A program made the translations under genes and the position numbers. The notes beneath the pieces were generated by a model. The model saw nothing but the letters and a program-made list of their open reading frames with translations, searched no databases and was not told where the DNA came from. A stretch of 64,000 nucleotides of DNA, from contig JBAJFE010000039.1 of the NCBI GenBank assembly GCA_037903355.1, positions 372,001 through 436,000 of the forward strand, in the 5' to 3' direction. Shown piece by piece: positions 60,092 through 64,000 of the stretch (position 1 is its first letter; each line of letters opens with the position of its first letter). The DNA is from Trichuris trichiura (Eukaryota > Nematoda > Enoplea > Trichinellida > Trichuridae).

Positions 60092-60288
60092 GAGATCCGG
60101 AACCATCAATGGCTGACGACCCGCACATAATAAGAAAGCGGGAACCGCATCATGCTGATACTCAACCCCACCGACGTTTTCGCAGAGTCTATATTCCTTC
60201 ACGCGATCGTTTTGTTCTTCGCCCGGCTGTTTATCGACGCGGTCATCCAGTTAAGGTGCGCCCAGCTCTCCAGAGAGTCAGGCGTTAG
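60092..60288 (+). pseudogene. Gene F: orphan exon 2 of a peptide precursor (exon 1 deleted)
   Basis: 197-nt exon after a GATTCAG acceptor, same length as exon 2 of gene D, fully open: pro-piece GDPEPSMADDPHII with RKR, then an Arg-rich mature region (HRRFRRVYIPSRDRFVLRPA, then VYRRGHPVKVRPALQRV) ending RVRR-stop, where the amidation Gly has become Arg. The ~1.2-kb deletion removed the promoter, exon 1 and the start of the intron. The poly(A) signal of D (AATAAA) is AATGGA here. It is therefore probably dead unless spliced to exon H, which lies 2.15 kb upstream and is in the right phase. Confidence 0.7.
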
Positions 60289-60299
60289 CACTGAATGTA

Positions 60300-62849
60300 C
60301 TCCCTCTTTGCCGCTTAGCATTATCTGCATCGTTTCTATCTTCACTGTGGCGTTTAGCCACGAAAATGGATGAACAAATTTAAAGTGAATTTCGGTGAAG
60401 TGACTTGCGTACAATAAAGTTATGCGATGGTGGTGGCCTACTGTCAAAAAATCGCCTAGAACTGGTGTTGCGCATTTGCGGAATTAAAATATGAAGTTTT
60501 GTCGCTGCTGAAATCGACTCTCCTCAACGCGCACTTGAAATTGTCAAAGTCGAATGGTACATAAAACTAAAGCATGCGCCGTTGGTTCTGCGTAAGGACA
60601 CTGAAGCGTCGTTTCTCAAGTTCATTAAACTGGAAACGCAAATGGACAGGGAATGTAATGCGTTGCTGTCTTCTGGTGGCATCAAAAATCTCATGTATTA
60701 ATAATTCACATGATACAGGTATCTCAACAAACGCCCTATCTCAAGCATCTATGAGGGCCTTTCTGCTTTGTAAGCACCTTACCAGGAACATAGAGAACAG
60801 GAAAAACATGAAGCCCTATTGTGCTATGCATCGTGTTCATATTTCCTATGCGTGTACTTTTAAGAAACTTACACTCACTGCGATATTGGCGGTTGAATAA
60901 TTCAACTTGATTAACGATTAAGTGCAGTGCCAACTTTAGCAAATCAAATACATCGAGGAAAACGGTAAACAACTCTTATTCATAAACAACTGGCAGTTAG
61001 TTATTGGCACCAAAGAATGTTTCCTCAATTACACGGATATTTAGCGTACATTCATGCGTTTTCTGTAAATCATTAATAATTTACAAGCGTGAACAGACCA
61101 TAAAAGCCTATAAACTTGTCACCGCCACCGCGACACGAAAAGACAAAGAAGACTGTTTTTCCCTAGTTATTTCTATCCTCCTTACCACCGAAGACGGGTC
61201 AGGAGCAGGCCTGAGTATTCCGGTGAAAGTAAATGAGTTCTTTTAAGGATGGGCACTATCATAACGAAAATCCACCATGAAAACTTATGAGTCCGTTAAG
61301 AGATGCCATGCGTTCGACCGCAACTGCTTTTTAATGAAATGTAAATGGCAAGGTAAAATCCTCGCAACTAGTCAACGATTCTGCGAAGTTTACCGCCGCA
61401 ATCAATGAAGCTAGCGTCTTTCATCTCGACTAGCAATCTAGCGCATACACTTTTCTGTTATAGTATGCACAGCGCTGCTACATTATGACGTTTCGACCCC
61501 CTCGGCTTCTCGTTAAACTAGAACCACGAAATACCAGCTACGTAAAAGTAAGGCAGACTAGGGAAACATGAAGTTGTGTCAGTTTTGGTTTCCATTGTGT
61601 GACGTCGGAAAAGGAATACTTGACTGCGCAGGCAACTATGTTTCCCAGTCTTGGTTTGGGTAGAAGGGTCATAATTGTGTTGTCAAGCAGAAAAAACTTA
61701 CCGCGCAAGACGATGGTCAGTGAAACCAGACACGCGCCATAAGGCAAGCCGAAACAAAAGATCACTGTGAGCAGGCGTTCTTTACAGGAGCGTTAGCTTG
61801 CCCTGGCAGTAGCTTTCCGCACTAGGCAGCCAGTAGGCATCAACATATTGCTTATGGAAAGGTAGAAGATTCATTACTATTACCGTACATTAAATATAGG
61901 TAAATAAAAATGCAGAAAATTGTTGACAACTGATCCTGCCAACTTCCATAGCTACTGTATGCATCAGTGTTCTCCATTTTTGGTTAAGCTTACGTGGTGC
62001 ACATTCTTCTTGTCAAAAAAAATGAAAGATGCAACGCGGAGTGTGCGCGTACGTTATCGGCGGCTAAACCAAGAATATATAAGGATGTTGCATACGCAAC
62101 ATAAAACGGACAAGTTATCTTTTTGTTCCGCTACAAAGATGGATCGGCGCAGGCTCTGTGAAAGCACTTCTAGCGTGCGCCTGGGTATGCTTATATGAGA
62201 CAGGAACCTTTTACAAGTTGCTACAAATTCAAATAGGTATACCTATGCGCAATTAAATGGCTACGGAGCGAGTACTATATTAGAATTTATCTTATTCACT
62301 TGCAGCGACTGAAAACCCACTCATACCGGCAAGATGGACTCATGTATCTTCACTTCCATCTTCTTGGTTAACATATTTTCGGTTCTTAAGAAGTTATCCC
62401 TCCTAGAAAAACCAAATGATGCTATAACTGAAACTTCTAAGTCAAATTATGAGAAGAATTTACTAGGATGACGTGTATGAAATTTAGACCCAAGAGAAGC
62501 AAACAAATTCTATTGTAGTAAACAAAAAGAAAGAAACGTTAAGATAATCTGGAGTTACCTATGCTTCTCGAACCTTCCGGAAAAATTTATGCCCCACTGC
62601 AGTTTCAAAAAGTCTGCACCAGCTCGTAGGCGAAGCAAAACGTAGGCAATGTCATGTCAAAATTGACAAATCAGACTGCTGCGCAATGGATTAATGTATC
62701 CATTTCCCACTTCAATGGAATGATAAACGATGAACCAGCGTCATGCTCAGTTTGTTTGTATGGTACCAAGAAAGGAGGATTGTGAAAGTTTTATTGCCTA
62801 TTCAGCCAACTTTGACCGTTTCGACGGCTGCAATTGCTCTGTTCACTTC
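60300..62849. other. Spacer between F and G
   Basis: Duplicated counterpart of 50800-53550. Open frames at 60574-60900, 60736-60972 and 61538-61765 are not kept in the other copy. Confidence 0.5.
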
Positions 62850-62966
62850 TCTTGAGCACACAGAAATAGTCTTTTTTAAGAGAAACATCCCGTAGGTTAG
62901 TCGCTTAAGGTCACGTACACAAGTTCCGCAATTATCCGGTTGGGAAGGTCGAATTCCATATATAGT
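62850..62966 (+). promoter_or_regulatory. Promoter module of gene G
   Basis: TTTTTTAAGAGAAACATCCC, GTCGCTTAAGGTCACGTAC, CCGGTTGGGAAGGTCG and CCATATATAG (TATA-like, 62956-62965). Closely matches gene E. Confidence 0.6.
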
Positions 62967-63011
62967 GCTCAAAGTTTGCGAAATGTTACATTCACAGCAA
63001 GAAGAAACAAG

Positions 63012-63497
63012 ATGAGACACATAATGTTCTTCATCCCACTGATGGCACTTCTGCTCCTAAGCGTTATCCCACAGCCGTCATATGCAGGTTAAAAAAGCAC
63101 TTGGCAACTTTTTAATTTTATTTTTAACTCTGAATAGGCTAAGCGCTAGTAGAGATCATTGTTAGCAGATAACTGCTAAGACAGAATTGTTCTGTTCTTA
63201 ATTCATACAATCGTCCAGCATACTAGCGAAATTTATAGTTGAGTGTTACTTAGCTCACTGTTTCAATACTTCATAGGAACTCAATGTCAGGTAAATTAAT
63301 TAATGAAAGAATGTCATTTAGAAAATGCTGACCCTTCAATGATCAACACAGGGCACATGAGAAGAACGCGTCATGTGCATGTTCCCGGCCATGTTGCTGT
63401 TCATCCACCCGTTGGTGTACATGCTGCGGTTCACCATCCGGTTCCACTTGCACCTCGTCCTGTAGTTGCACCACATCCGCATGTAGTAGGCCGTTAG
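63012..63497 (+). CDS. Gene G: secreted His/Val/Pro-rich peptide precursor
   Basis: Exon 1 63012-63087 (76 nt, MRHIMFFIPLMALLLLSVIP signal) and exon 2 63322-63497 joined in phase 1 (acceptor CATTTAG) give 83 residues. The pro-piece ENADPSMINTGHM precedes RRTR. The mature part is rich in His, Val and Pro (HVHVPGHVAVHPPVGVHAAV, then HHPVPLAPRPVVAPHP) and ends HVVGR-stop, an amidation signal. Exon 1 differs from gene E at 5 of 76 bases and the intron is nearly identical, yet the mature segment differs heavily. His-rich composition could favour metal binding or acid-dependent activity; that is inference. Confidence 0.82.
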
Positions 63498-63539
63498 TAC
63501 AAAAGCTGTTCCCTGATTGCCCCTTAACATTCTCTTCAT

Positions 63540-64000
63540 CTGTTTTCTCCCTGGCTTTTCGTTACGCGACCGTAAGGAAGTAATACGCTCCTGCTAAGCT
63601 TATTCTTTGGTGGCGGGTTGGTGAGAAAAATTATTTCGAGCTGATGTTGTGCGTCAATATCATTAAAGCGATATACTTTAGCGGCTTGAAGAACGATTTT
63701 CTCCAAGCATCAACTGATATTATGGATAAAGTTGCGTTGTACTGATGATTCAGCCATTCAGCTATTCGTCGTGGCTATTGATAAGCAACAGCGCTTTTGT
63801 AATGCCTTAGGCCGATGGCAAATGCAGTGGGTATGATCTTTCTGGTCCAATCCAATTAAAATTCGAACTACGGGTATTTCGCAGTTTTCAGGCTCTTCGT
63901 TAAGCACTATTTACTAAGCACTAGTGAACAATTTCTTGTCTTCTGTGAATTTTACCCAGTTCTTACATGCATCGCCTGTACATTTGCTACGTGTGTATTA
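63540..64000. other. Downstream flank of gene G
   Basis: Matches 54240-54702 downstream of gene E. No further exon before the window ends. Confidence 0.6.

Larger units (their letters stand above)
59000..64000. repeat. Segmental duplication, copy 2 (pseudogene F and gene G)
   Basis: Second copy of 48330-54702. It runs off the window edge. Compared with copy 1 it lacks about 1.2 kb just before F (junction near 59930, where sequence matching ~49265 switches to sequence matching ~50440) and about 0.15-0.2 kb near 62140. Confidence 0.85.

Noticed and set aside
60152..60447. Frames on both strands over F exon 2 (73 and 82 codons)
   Set aside because: Shadows of the F exon, which is defined by homology to gene D.

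Overview
The window is animal nuclear DNA, most likely from an invertebrate. The evidence is spliced genes with GT-AG introns, TATA-type promoters, AATAAA signals, GT/CT microsatellites, hAT-type and foldback elements, a decayed Penelope-like retroelement and a FANCJ (BRIP1) helicase gene. No marker seen fixes the phylum. There are no operons, CRISPR arrays, rRNA or tRNA genes that I can see.

Layout. (1) 1-408, minus strand: the first two coding exons of a BRIP1/FANCJ orthologue, cut by the window edge. (2) About 0.5-12.5 kb: gene-poor DNA with mobile elements (a foldback carrying a nested hAT-like insert, a 134-bp hAT MITE, several smaller foldbacks), a 465-bp duplicated segment (1.4 and 8.4 kb) and a few weak exon candidates, the best being a frame-consistent pair at 4266-4487. 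(3) 13.0-16.65 kb: seven tandem copies of a ~450-bp unit between two zones rich in GTCAAA words. (4) 16.8-25.5 kb: a purine-rich tract behind a good core promoter, a Lys/Glu-rich 132-bp coding-like repeat, a 41-bp minisatellite, and signs of minus-strand transcripts with very short introns (about 31-60 bp) at 22.2-23.4 and 25.2-25.4 kb. (5) 26-36.5 kb: foldbacks, a ~336-bp dispersed repeat in two copies each followed by a GT run, and a dead Penelope-like element.

(6) 36.6-64 kb is the main finding: a tandem array of small secreted-peptide genes (called A-G here). Each intact member has a first coding exon of exactly 76 nt encoding a signal peptide (MR-start, hydrophobic, ending near SYTG/SYAG), one phase-1 intron of about 200-330 bp, and a second exon encoding a short acidic pro-piece (D-x-S-x-x-D-E-A-H-x-x-R-K-R type) and a Pro/Arg-rich or Pro/Val/His-rich mature region that in most copies ends in Gly-Arg-stop, the usual signal for C-terminal amidation. 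The architecture is that of proline-rich antimicrobial peptide precursors. I cannot tie it to a named family. The promoters share a conserved module (a GAAATGGTTTTTCTTACG-type box, a GGTTGGCAAAGT-type box and a CTTAAATA/TATA-like box). Gene B is inverted. Genes D-E and F-G are two copies of one multi-kb segmental duplication; the second copy lost about 1.2 kb that carried the promoter and exon 1 of F. Between the two copies lies a further exon (H) with the same 76-nt, phase-1 signal-peptide layout but a different signal sequence and a very good TATA box.
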